Shown here piece after piece: positions 7,461 through 14,823 of a stretch of DNA of 18,980 nt. This DNA is from an uncultured bacterium (GTDB taxonomy: Bacteria > CAIJMQ01), in NCBI GenBank assembly GCA_903821905.1, contig CAIJMQ010000046.1, forward strand, positions 1 to 18,980, read 5' to 3'. The notes below the pieces were generated by a model that searched no databases, was not told the DNA's origin, and saw nothing but the letters and a program-made list of their open reading frames with translations. Within the stretch, counting starts at the first letter, position 1; the number at the start of each line of letters is the position of its first letter. The position numbers were made by a program, and so were the translations under genes.

Positions 7461-8819
7461 ATGCTGGGGAAAAGGGACAAGGTGCTGGTTGCTTTTTCCG
7501 GCGGACCGGATTCCTCTCTCTTGTTATTGCTACTAACCGAATTAAAGAGAAAATACAGCATTTCGCTATGTGCCGGGCATATCAATCATATATTGAGGGG
7601 GAAAGAATCCCTGGCAGATGAAAAACAAGCTCAAAAACTATGTAAAGAGCTGAAAGTTCCATGTAAGATTGCAAGAAAGAATGTAAAAAAACTCAAAAAA
7701 AGAGGTGAATCTATAGAAGAAGCAGCAAGAAGAATCAGATATGAAGCTTTGGAAGAGATTGCGAGGGGGTTTGGTGCCAATAAAATTGCTTTGGGGCACA
7801 ATATAAATGACCAAATAGAGACAATTCTTTTTAGGATTATAAGAGGCACAGGGGAAGATGGGCTTGGCGGGATTCCGCCAGTTAGGAGTTTGAATCCTGA
7901 CATTAAAATAATCCGTCCCTTGATAGAAATAGGAAGAAGAGAAATTGAGGAATATCTCAAATCCAAGAACATAAAACCTCGGGTTGATTCATCAAATTTT
8001 GACATGAAGTTTTCAAGAAACAGAATAAGGCACGAGCTTATACCTTATCTTGAGAAATACAATCCCCAGATAAAAGATAGTCTTCTGCGTATTTCACAAA
8101 TCTCAAGAGAAAACAGCGAATATATTGGTCAAGATACTCGTAAGATATTAAAATGTATATCCGCCCACTTGCCGGATGCTATAAAAATAGACCTTAATAA
8201 ACTGCTGGTTTATCCTAAATTTTTGCGTAATCACATATTAAGGGAAGCGATAAAAAAATTCACTGGAGAGCCCCATAATCTTAACTACTCAAACCTTGAA
8301 GAAATAGAGAAAATAATTGATTCAAGAAAAGCGAATTTAGTTCTATATCTGCCATACGGGGTTAAAATAATAAAAGAGTATGGAAGTCTTTTTATAAGGA
8401 AAGGGAAAACTACCATATCACCTAATAGAGATAGTTATTATTACGTGTTTGAAGGGCAGGGCGAGTTCAATATACCTGAAATAAAAAAAATCATTCACAT
8501 AGATTGTTTGAGTAAAAAAGATAAATCTTCCCTCAAATTTGATGATTCTTCGCAAATATATCTTGATGCGGACAAGATAAAATTTCCGTTGATACTTAGA
8601 ACGAGAAAAGGAGGCGATAGGTTCTATCCTTTCGGAATGAAAAAAGAGAAAAAACTAAAAGATTTTTTCATTGACGAGAAAATCCCCCTTAAAGAAAGAG
8701 ATAGGATACCAATTTTAGTTACAAAAGCTGGTAAAATTCTATGGATTGTTGGTTATCGCAGAAGTAATCTCGGCGTAATTACTAAAGAGACATCCCAAAT
8801 CATTAGGATAACATTATGA
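7461..8819 (+). CDS. tilS: tRNA(Ile)-lysidine synthase
   Basis: TilS uses ATP and lysine to convert C34 of tRNA-Ile(CAU) to lysidine, switching it from AUG/Met to AUA/Ile decoding. The 452 residues from ATG 7461 include the PP-loop SGGPDS (13-18). The N-type ATPase core continues through AGHINHILRG and ALGHNINDQIETILFRIIRG, with RNRIRHELIPYLEKYNP as a further family segment. A central substrate-binding region follows. The C-terminal TilS_C domain contains TRKGGDRFYPFGMKKEKKLK and ends in VGYRRSNLGVITKET. ATG 7461 lacks a Shine-Dalgarno sequence and lies very close to the PP-loop, so the true protein probably starts upstream (see 7394-7460). The stop codon overlaps the next ATG (ATGA at 8816-8819). 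It lies just after two CAT-anticodon tRNA genes. Confidence 0.95.
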   Translation: MLGKRDKVLVAFSGGPDSSLLLLLLTELKRKYSISLCAGHINHILRGKESLADEKQAQKLCKELKVPCKIARKNVKKLKKRGESIEEAARRIRYEALEEIARGFGANKIALGHNINDQIETILFRIIRGTGEDGLGGIPPVRSLNPDIKIIRPLIEIGRREIEEYLKSKNIKPRVDSSNFDMKFSRNRIRHELIPYLEKYNPQIKDSLLRISQISRENSEYIGQDTRKILKCISAHLPDAIKIDLNKLLVYPKFLRNHILREAIKKFTGEPHNLNYSNLEEIEKIIDSRKANLVLYLPYGVKIIKEYGSLFIRKGKTTISPNRDSYYYVFEGQGEFNIPEIKKIIHIDCLSKKDKSSLKFDDSSQIYLDADKIKFPLILRTRKGGDRFYPFGMKKEKKLKDFFIDEKIPLKERDRIPILVTKAGKILWIVGYRRSNLGVITKETSQIIRITL

Positions 8820-9709
8820 AGTATATAAAATACTGTTTATTAATTTTTATAATGCTGTTGTGTACGACAGGGGCTTTTTCGTTATTTGAATCCCAGGAGT
8901 TTGAGAAAAGGCCTGTATCTTTTCTGGAAAAACTCATTTATGCGAAAGTAAATGAGGAAAGAACAAAAAATAATCTACCAGCATTGCAGTGGACTTCTGA
9001 TGTTGCAGATGTTGCGCGTAAACATTCAGAAGATATGGGGATTAAAGAATATTTTGCACACGAGAATAAGGAAGGAGAAATGGTCAGTGGTCGCCTTGAG
9101 GAAAATGGGATTGTTTTTAATATAGCTTCAGAAAATATATTCCAATGTGAGAATTATCTGGATGTGGTAGAAGGAGCAGTAAAAGGATGGATGGCAAGTC
9201 CTGGGCATAGAGAAAATATTTTAAATAATGAGGTTACTGAAACCGGCGTCGGCGTGTATAGAGTTGAAGGGAAAAACGAATACTATATTACTCAAAATTT
9301 TATTAAGAGGGCGCTAAAGTTTGTTCCTTCTCCTTCAAAGCTGTCTGAAGAAGAGATAGTTAAAATATTTAACATAGTTCAACGCACTATTGAAAACTCC
9401 GACTATAATGACAGGAATTCACCATTAAAGGATAGGATCTACCGGGAATTGAGAAGTTTTGGCATTACTGTTGAACAGAATTCAACTGTAGAGGGTTTCT
9501 TGAGGGATGCTTCGGCACTAAGTTTAAAGGTGGATTTAATAGTGAATAACGGCTTGATTATTAATTTCACAAACAAAGATTTTGAAGATGACAAGGAGGT
9601 TTTTAGTCAACTTGTAAATCCTCAAAGTTATTCCGCAGTCATTCTTGTACGTGAGGTTGAAGGGAAAATACAGTATTTTCTTATAAAGAGCGAAGAACCA
9701 AGTGAATAA
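8816..9709 (+). CDS. Secreted CAP (SCP/PR-1-like) domain protein with unknown C-terminal domain
   Basis: The 297-residue product begins with a signal peptide (about 1-22). A CAP domain follows at about 35-168. It shows ARKHSEDM (His70), YFAHEN (His82), SEN (Glu106) and GWMASPGHRENILN (His131), the conserved metal-cleft and signature segments of bacterial CYAP/CAP proteins. Bacterial CAP proteins are extracytoplasmic and their biochemical roles are mostly unsettled. Residues about 170-297 form a further globular-looking region rich in beta-strand and acidic residues that I do not recognise. The start ATG 8816 overlaps the tilS stop and is preceded by AGGAT at a suitable distance. The stop overlaps the GTG of the metallopeptidase gene, so translation is probably coupled across all three genes. 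Confidence 0.85.
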   Translation: MKYIKYCLLIFIMLLCTTGAFSLFESQEFEKRPVSFLEKLIYAKVNEERTKNNLPALQWTSDVADVARKHSEDMGIKEYFAHENKEGEMVSGRLEENGIVFNIASENIFQCENYLDVVEGAVKGWMASPGHRENILNNEVTETGVGVYRVEGKNEYYITQNFIKRALKFVPSPSKLSEEEIVKIFNIVQRTIENSDYNDRNSPLKDRIYRELRSFGITVEQNSTVEGFLRDASALSLKVDLIVNNGLIINFTNKDFEDDKEVFSQLVNPQSYSAVILVREVEGKIQYFLIKSEEPSE

Positions 9710-10040
9710 AAACGAATTCCAAAAGCTGGTTATAGAAGCCCTGGAGAAATTACCTCCACAGTTTAAGTCAAGACTGGAAAATGTGGAAATAATCGTGGAA
9801 GAAGATATGCCGCGGGGTTTTACTAAGCCGGGGACAGTATTATTGGGATTATATAGAGGAATACCGTTGGAGAAACGGGGGATTTGGTATCATGCGGCTC
9901 TTCCGGATAAAATTACTATCTACAAAAATACTATTGAAGAAATGTGTAAGAATGAAGCAGAGATAAAAAACAGAATAAGAGAAGTCCTTTATCATGAAAT
10001 CGGACATCATTTCGGTTTAAACGAAAAAGAGTTAGAATGA
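9702..10040 (+). CDS. Minimal zincin metallopeptidase family protein (DUF1025-like)
   Basis: This 112-residue cytoplasmic protein has HEIGHHFGLNE near the C terminus (His98, Glu99, His102, Gly105, Glu108), the HExxHxxGxxE zinc motif. Together with the YRGIPLEKRG segment and the short length, it fits the small 'possible metallopeptidase' family (Zincin_1/DUF1025, TTHA0227-like). Physiological substrates of that family are unknown as far as I recall. The GTG start at 9702 overlaps the CAP gene's end by 8 nt. No better start exists without losing the conserved N-terminal helix. It is not a peptide deformylase, whose motif is HExxH with upstream EGCLS and GxGxAAxQ boxes. It sits 7 nt before fmt. 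Confidence 0.8.
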   Translation: MNKNEFQKLVIEALEKLPPQFKSRLENVEIIVEEDMPRGFTKPGTVLLGLYRGIPLEKRGIWYHAALPDKITIYKNTIEEMCKNEAEIKNRIREVLYHEIGHHFGLNEKELE

Positions 10041-10047
10041 AACCCAT

Positions 10048-10986
10048 ATGAGAATAATTTTTTTCGGTTCGGATAATTTTGCTATTCCTTCTTTGAAATT
10101 GTTGTCAGAAAAAAAAGAAGAGATAGATGTTGTCGATGTTGTTACACAACCAGACCGTGAAAGAGGCAGAGGGTTGAAAGTTGAACCTCTGGGAATCAAG
10201 AATTTGGCTATAAAACTTGGCGTTGACGTTTATCAGCCCGAGAGATTGGATAGTGAAGCTGTTTTACATATAAAGTTACTTAACCCTGAACTAATAGTAG
10301 TTGTGGCTTATGGCAAAATTCTTCCCAAAAAAATATTAGATATACCATCTTTAGGATGTATTAATTTGCATGCATCACTTCTGCCCGATTTAAGAGGTGC
10401 AGGTGCTATAGCGTACAGTATCATCCGAGGATATACATATACAGGAATTACTACGATGTATATCAATGAGGCAATGGATGAAGGTAATATAATTCTACAA
10501 AAGAAAATAGAAATTAAATCTGAAGATACTATAGATACACTTTCCGGGAAATTAGCCAAAGAAGGTGCAGAACTTCTATATGAAACTCTAAGAAACTTTA
10601 AAAAAGGGAAAGTTGCTTCTATCCCGCAGGATGGCAGTAAAGCTACATATGCTCCATTGCTTAAAAAAGAAGATGGTCTGATAGATTGGAGTAAGAGCAC
10701 GGAAGAAATTTTTAATCTTGTTAGGGGAGTAAATCCCTGGCCTTCTGCTTATACATATTTAAACAGCAAAATGTTAAAAATACACAGAACAGCAATAGAT
10801 AAAACCTCTGTCTTAAAAGGAAACTCGGGAGAAATAGTAGATGTAACTAAAAATAAATTAGTTGTTGCAACAGGTAAAGGCAATTTAAGTATTTTAGAAC
10901 TACAACTTGAAGGTAAAAAGAAAATGCCCATAGAAGAATTTCTGCAAGGGCACAAACTAGAAAAAGGAACGAGGTTTTCAAGATGA
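10048..10986 (+). CDS. fmt: Methionyl-tRNA formyltransferase
   Basis: Fmt transfers a formyl group from 10-formyl-tetrahydrofolate to Met-tRNA-fMet, allowing translation initiation. The product is 312 residues, the normal length. The N-terminal formyltransferase fold starts MRIIFFGSDNFAIPSL. The basic loop VTQPDRERGRG spans about 32-42. The catalytic triad falls at the E. coli numbers Asn106, His108 (NLHASLLPDLRGAG) and Asp144 (AMDEGNI). The C-terminal OB-like tRNA-binding domain starts near 205 (GLIDWSKS) and includes VRGVNPWPSAYT. The usual RGAAPI reads RGAGAI here, a mild variant. There is no Shine-Dalgarno sequence at ATG 10048. The stop overlaps the next ATG (10983-10986). The def gene often found beside fmt is absent. 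Confidence 0.97.
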   Translation: MRIIFFGSDNFAIPSLKLLSEKKEEIDVVDVVTQPDRERGRGLKVEPLGIKNLAIKLGVDVYQPERLDSEAVLHIKLLNPELIVVVAYGKILPKKILDIPSLGCINLHASLLPDLRGAGAIAYSIIRGYTYTGITTMYINEAMDEGNIILQKKIEIKSEDTIDTLSGKLAKEGAELLYETLRNFKKGKVASIPQDGSKATYAPLLKKEDGLIDWSKSTEEIFNLVRGVNPWPSAYTYLNSKMLKIHRTAIDKTSVLKGNSGEIVDVTKNKLVVATGKGNLSILELQLEGKKKMPIEEFLQGHKLEKGTRFSR

Positions 10987-12011
10987 AAGGTGCAATTCTT
11001 TACGGTTCCGAAGATGTGAGATTAGAGAATGTAAGCATACCACTGATTAGTAATGAAGAAGTGCTTGTAAAAGTTGAAGTTGCATTGACGTGCGGAACTG
11101 ATGCAAAAGTTTATCAGAGAGGCGGACATCCAAAGATGATTCATACTCCTTCTCTGTTTGGGCACGAATGGTCGGGTGTTATTGAGAAAGTCGGGGAGAA
11201 TGTAAAAGGTTTTAAAAAAGGCGATAGGGTTGTAGCAGCGAATTCTGCTCCGTGCTATAAGTGTTATTACTGTGGGATAAAAAGATTCTCTTTGTGCGAG
11301 AATCTCACCTTTATGAACGGTGCCTATGCCGAATATATAAAAGTGCCGGAGTCAATAGTGAAAACAAATCTTTTTAAGATACCTTCAGATGTTACATTTG
11401 AAGAAGCCGCATTTTTAGAACCACTTTCTTGTGTAGTGCATGGAGTTGAAGAAATAGACGTTAAAAAATGTGAAGAAGTAGTAATAAGCGGAACAGGCCC
11501 TATAGGACTTCTTTTTCTTCTTGTTCTGAAAAATATCGGCGCTAAAGTTACCGTTGTAGAAAAAAATGAACAAAGATTAAGGATAGCACAAGAACTTGGT
11601 TGTAATAATATGGTTCTGGTTAAAGATGGCAAAGATACTATAACCGAGATTAAGAAATTATCTTATCAAGGAAAAGGCATGGATGTTGCCATAGAAGCTA
11701 CGGGTATTCCTAAGGTGTGGGAAGATAGCATTAAAATGGTAAAAGGAGGTGGAAGAGTTCTCCTTTTTGGTGGTTGTAAACCGGGCGAAAGAGTTTCTTT
11801 AGATACTGAAATTATCCATTATTCCCAAATAACAATAAAAGGAGTTTTCCACCATACTCCTGCACATGTAAAGAAAGCGTATGATTTAATTATAAAAAAA
11901 AAGTTAAACTTATCACGATTGATTACAGATAGATTACCGTTAAATAAGATTTCTGAAGCACTGGATAAAATAATAAAAGGTGAAGGCATAAAAATCGCCA
12001 TCATTCCCTGA
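10983..12011 (+). CDS. Zinc-dependent medium-chain alcohol (polyol/threonine-type) dehydrogenase
   Basis: A 342-residue MDR-superfamily oxidoreductase of the sorbitol/threonine dehydrogenase-like branch. Catalytic zinc ligands are Cys37 (CGTD), His61-Glu62 (GHEWSG) and Glu146 (LEPLSC). All four structural-zinc cysteines are present (C91, C94, C97, C105). The Rossmann motif GTGPIG is at 170-175. Glu193 at the end of the second beta strand (TVVEKNEQ) indicates NAD rather than NADP. The substrate cannot be told from sequence; threonine, a sugar alcohol or another secondary alcohol is possible. GAGG-like GAGG (10970-10973) precedes ATG 10983 at a suitable spacing, and the gene overlaps fmt by 4 nt. 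It is the last gene of the tilS operon, and its link to tRNA modification or formylation is not obvious. Confidence 0.9.
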   Translation: MKGAILYGSEDVRLENVSIPLISNEEVLVKVEVALTCGTDAKVYQRGGHPKMIHTPSLFGHEWSGVIEKVGENVKGFKKGDRVVAANSAPCYKCYYCGIKRFSLCENLTFMNGAYAEYIKVPESIVKTNLFKIPSDVTFEEAAFLEPLSCVVHGVEEIDVKKCEEVVISGTGPIGLLFLLVLKNIGAKVTVVEKNEQRLRIAQELGCNNMVLVKDGKDTITEIKKLSYQGKGMDVAIEATGIPKVWEDSIKMVKGGGRVLLFGGCKPGERVSLDTEIIHYSQITIKGVFHHTPAHVKKAYDLIIKKKLNLSRLITDRLPLNKISEALDKIIKGEGIKIAIIP

Positions 12012-12024
12012 ATTTAAAGGTTTG

Positions 12025-12033
12025 TGATAGAAT
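12025..12033 (+). promoter_or_regulatory. Candidate extended -10 promoter of hisG
   Basis: TGATAGAAT (12025-12033) is an extended -10 ending 6 nt before ATG 12040, within the 28-nt gap after the dehydrogenase gene. No good -35 lies upstream. If used, the hisG mRNA would begin at or next to its start codon. The 11-mer TGTGATAGAAT is identical to one before uvrA. Confidence 0.45.
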
Positions 12034-12039
12034 ATTGAC

Positions 12040-12912
12040 ATGAAATTAAAACTTGGAATACCAAAAGGAAGCTTGCAGGAAGCAACAATTAAGCTTTTTG
12101 CAAAGGCCGGGTTCAATATAGTAGTGAGCAAACGTTCTTATTTCCCCGCTATAGATGACGAAGAAATCGAGCCAATGCTTATAAGAGCTCAGGAAATTCC
12201 TAAGTATGTTGCAAGCGGTGTCATAGATGCCGGTCTTACAGGTTTTGATTGGATAAAAGAGAATAAAGTAGAAGTAGTGGAAGTTTCGGAACTGGTATAT
12301 GCAAAGGAAGAATTTAAATCGGTTAGGTGGGTCCTTGCTGTTCCCAATGATTCAAAAATAAAGAGTGCCAAGGATTTAGAAGGCAAACGTATAGCCACCG
12401 AACTTGTAGAAGTTACAAAGGAATATCTCAAGAAAAACAAGGTCAATGCTAAAGTTGAATTCTCCTGGGGTGCAACTGAAGTTAAACCCCCATATTTAGC
12501 CGATGCCATTGTTGAACTTACAGAGACAGGCGCTTCTTTAAGAGCCAGCAATCTTAGGATAGTGGAGACTATACTTGAATCTACTACCAGATTCATCGCA
12601 AACAAAAAATCATATTCCGATCAGTGTAAGAAAGCAAAGATAGACAATATTGTCTTATTGCTTAGAGGTGCATTGAATGCAGAAGGGAAAGTCGGGTTAA
12701 AGATGAATGTCCCTGAAAAAACTTTCAATAAATTGACGGATATTTTCGAAGATATGGGCATTAACCCTACTGTTTCTCCGCTGCACAAAGGTGGTGGATA
12801 TGCTGTTGAGGTGGTAATAGACGAGAATAAAGTAAGAGACCTAATACCGATATTAAAAAAGGCAGGAGCTCAAGTTATTGTAGAGTATCCTCTTAATAAG
12901 GTCGTACCTTAA
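12040..12912 (+). CDS. hisG: ATP phosphoribosyltransferase, long (HisG-L) form
   Basis: HisG catalyses the first committed step of histidine synthesis, joining ATP and PRPP to form phosphoribosyl-ATP. The 290-residue length and the extra C-terminal ACT-like regulatory domain (about 215-290, with [15 protein letters not shown]) identify the long, self-sufficient form. This form is feedback-inhibited by histidine and needs no HisZ. The catalytic part starts [11 protein letters not shown] and shows the PRPP loop [12 protein letters not shown] (159-170). ATG 12040 has no Shine-Dalgarno sequence and sits 6 nt after a -10-like box. No other his gene is in the window, so hisG is separated from the rest of its pathway here. 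A perfect hairpin begins at its stop codon. Confidence 0.97.
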   Translation: MKLKLGIPKGSLQEATIKLFAKAGFNIVVSKRSYFPAIDDEEIEPMLIRAQEIPKYVASGVIDAGLTGFDWIKENKVEVVEVSELVYAKEEFKSVRWVLAVPNDSKIKSAKDLEGKRIATELVEVTKEYLKKNKVNAKVEFSWGATEVKPPYLADAIVELTETGASLRASNLRIVETILESTTRFIANKKSYSDQCKKAKIDNIVLLLRGALNAEGKVGLKMNVPEKTFNKLTDIFEDMGINPTVSPLHKGGGYAVEVVIDENKVRDLIPILKKAGAQVIVEYPLNKVVP

Positions 12913-12938
12913 TCAGAGCACATTTCTGTGCTCTGATT
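12911..12938 (+). terminator. Perfect 12-bp hairpin at the end of hisG
   Basis: AATCAGAGCACA (12911-12922) and TGTGCTCTGATT (12927-12938) are perfect inverted repeats around a TTTC loop. The stem starts inside the hisG stop codon. It is placed like a terminator or 3'-end stabiliser but lacks a following T tract, so intrinsic termination is uncertain. Confidence 0.45.
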
Positions 12939-12998
12939 ACCCCGCAAAGTATCGGAAAAATATCAAAGAAATTTTTCCGATGGTTTACGGCGCGGGGT
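12939..12998. repeat. Nested 60-bp palindromic element
   Basis: Outer arms ACCCCGC (12939-12945) and GCGGGGT (12992-12998) enclose a perfect 11-bp inner stem, ATCGGAAAAAT (12951-12961) with ATTTTTCCGAT (12971-12981), and a 9-nt loop. The parts between the arms pair poorly. The shape suggests a REP/MITE-like palindrome or a structured RNA. No T tract follows. Only one copy was noticed in this window. Confidence 0.6.
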
Positions 12999-13064
12999 CA
13001 GTCAAATAAAGAAACCCGTACTTTAGAACAAGGAGATTCATTAAGTCATAACTTTTTCTGTTTA

Positions 13065-13084
13065 ATCTCTAACAGGGTAGAGAT
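13065..13084. promoter_or_regulatory. Inverted repeat just upstream of the 566-aa TPR promoter
   Basis: ATCTCTA (13065-13071) and TAGAGAT (13078-13084) are perfect inverted arms around ACAGGG. They end 1 bp before the -35 position of the downstream promoter, where an activator or repressor could bind. A small RNA hairpin is the alternative. Confidence 0.35.
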
Positions 13085-13085
13085 A

Positions 13086-13114
13086 TTTAAGCAATTTCCC
13101 GTTTCTTGTATAAT
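13086..13114 (+). promoter_or_regulatory. Candidate promoter of the 566-aa TPR gene
   Basis: TATAAT (13109-13114) is a perfect -10, with a weak -35 (TTTAAG, 13086-13091) at 17 bp. It ends 7 nt before ATG 13122, so transcription would begin at the start codon and the mRNA would be leaderless. Confidence 0.5.
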
Positions 13115-13121
13115 CCGCGTT

Positions 13122-14822
13122 ATGGATAAAAAGGTTCAATACTCTATTTTTTTGTTCGTTTTCATTCTTATCAGTCTTATTTCATCCCAATATATCTATT
13201 CAGCTTCAAAAGGAAATTCTTGCGCATATGCCCACTTCTTAAATGCGGAACTTGAGAAGTTGAAAGATAATAACGGAAAAGTTATTCAAGAGTATGAAAA
13301 AGCTATTGAATGCGACCCGTCTTCCTTTTATCTACGCAAAGAGCTGATAGGTTTACTGATCAGCCAAAATAAAATTGATTCCGCCAGGACTTTGTTAGAA
13401 GAAACTCTTAGACGTTTCCCCGATGAAGAAGGTTTGGAATTAGTTCTTGCCCAGATATATAAAAGTGAAGGTAAGAACGAAAAAGCCATAAGGATTGCAA
13501 ACAGGATTTTAAAGGTAGACCCCAAAAATCAAAGAGCCAATTATTTGCTCTTAACTATTTTTTTAGATGGTAAAAAGTGGGAAGAAACCCAAAAGTATGC
13601 CCGGAAAGTTATAGAACTTACAGGAGACGACAAGAAAGAAGACCTTAAAGATGTTTATATCCTAATCGGCATGGAATATGCGAGGGTTGGGAAATTTGAT
13701 GAGGGCTTGAAATATTTAAATAAAGCGCAAGAGATTTTTCCTGATAGCCCGGAGGTTCATGCAGTTCTTGGTTCATTCTACGAAGGTGAAGAAAAACTTG
13801 AAGAAGCTTTAAAGGAATACGAAAAAGCGCTTTCTCTTTCGCCTTTTGTTTTAGCTCTTTATTACAGATTAGGCGAAATATATAGTAAATCAGACAGATT
13901 TGATGAAGCAATATCCATTTACGAAAAAGCCCTTCAAATAAATGACAAGGATTACTTAAGTTCAATTAATTTGGCACGTATCTATTACGAGAAAAGAGAT
14001 TACCAGAAAGGGCTTCAAATTCTGGAAGATTACCCGGCGAAAGATTTTTATATTGATTATCTTTTGGGGACATTCTTGGTTAGACTTAAAAGAATGGACG
14101 AAGCCGCAGAGAATATAAAGAAATCTCTTCAGCTGTCTCCCAAATCGTATGCGTCTTATTTGCTTCTTGTGAGTATATATGGCGAACAAGATAAAAAGGA
14201 TGAAGCTTTAGCTTTATTGAACGATGCATCGGAAAAATCTTTGCTTTCCAAGGATAAACTAAACCAGCTGTTTGGGATAGTTTATGCCCAATTTAAAGAT
14301 TATGAACAATCAATAAATTATTTAAGAAAAGCCCTCCAGTTAAATCCCGATGATGACACTATAGTATTTCAGCTTGGGGCTTCTTATGAAAGAAACAAAG
14401 ATTGGTTTAAGGCAGTATATTATATGAGGAAAGCAATCAAAATTAACCCCGAAAATCCGGAAGCTTTGAACTATCTGGGTTATATGTTTGCAGAAAAAGG
14501 TTTAAATCTTAGTGAGGCTACATTCCTGATAGAAAAAGCGGTGGAAATAGAGCCGAAGAATGGCTATTTTGTCGATTCATTGGGATGGGTTTACTACCAG
14601 AAAGGGCTTTTAGACAAAGCGGCAGAACAGCTCAACAAAGCTGTTGAACTTTTAAAAGCAGATGGTGAAGATGATTCTGTAGTAAGAGAACACCTCGGAG
14701 ATGTTTATTATAAACAAGGTAATCTTGTTGAAGCCAAGAAGCATTGGGAGATTTCTGTTTCTCTTGATTCTACAAGAGATGAAGTAAAAAAGAAGCTTGA
14801 AACATTAGAAAGTAAGTTTTAG
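13122..14822 (+). CDS. Secreted TPR-repeat protein (566 aa)
   Basis: An N-terminal hydrophobic segment (about 8-28, ending near IYSA) looks like a cleavable signal peptide. About 13 TPR units follow, from near residue 36 to the end. Many match the canonical 34-residue pattern (for example A-x-x-x-Y-E-K-A-L followed by P), and several units end in NP or DP, as in classic TPRs. The closing unit contains HLGDVYYKQGNLVEAKKHWE, a form seen in bacterial tetratricopeptide proteins linked to envelope biogenesis or export. No catalytic domain is visible. ATG 13122 lies 7 nt after a TATAAT box and has no Shine-Dalgarno sequence. It has its own promoter after the palindrome region and ends 1 nt from the convergent pseudopilin gene. 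Specific function unknown. Confidence 0.85.
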   Translation: MDKKVQYSIFLFVFILISLISSQYIYSASKGNSCAYAHFLNAELEKLKDNNGKVIQEYEKAIECDPSSFYLRKELIGLLISQNKIDSARTLLEETLRRFPDEEGLELVLAQIYKSEGKNEKAIRIANRILKVDPKNQRANYLLLTIFLDGKKWEETQKYARKVIELTGDDKKEDLKDVYILIGMEYARVGKFDEGLKYLNKAQEIFPDSPEVHAVLGSFYEGEEKLEEALKEYEKALSLSPFVLALYYRLGEIYSKSDRFDEAISIYEKALQINDKDYLSSINLARIYYEKRDYQKGLQILEDYPAKDFYIDYLLGTFLVRLKRMDEAAENIKKSLQLSPKSYASYLLLVSIYGEQDKKDEALALLNDASEKSLLSKDKLNQLFGIVYAQFKDYEQSINYLRKALQLNPDDDTIVFQLGASYERNKDWFKAVYYMRKAIKINPENPEALNYLGYMFAEKGLNLSEATFLIEKAVEIEPKNGYFVDSLGWVYYQKGLLDKAAEQLNKAVELLKADGEDDSVVREHLGDVYYKQGNLVEAKKHWEISVSLDSTRDEVKKKLETLESKF

Positions 14823-14823
14823 T

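Noticed and set aside
9702-10040. Peptide deformylase next to fmt
   Set aside because: The HEIGHHFGLNE zinc site and length match a minimal zincin, and the deformylase boxes GxGxAAxQ and EGCLS are missing.
12189-12605. Antisense ORF of 138 codons inside hisG
   Set aside because: It lies wholly within hisG in another frame, has no recognisable domain and no ribosome binding site. Other antisense ORFs inside tilS, fmt, the dehydrogenase, coaX and birA were rejected on the same basis.
12911-12998. Standard intrinsic terminator
   Set aside because: Both stems lack the downstream T tract, so I lowered confidence for the first hairpin and treated the second as a palindrome.
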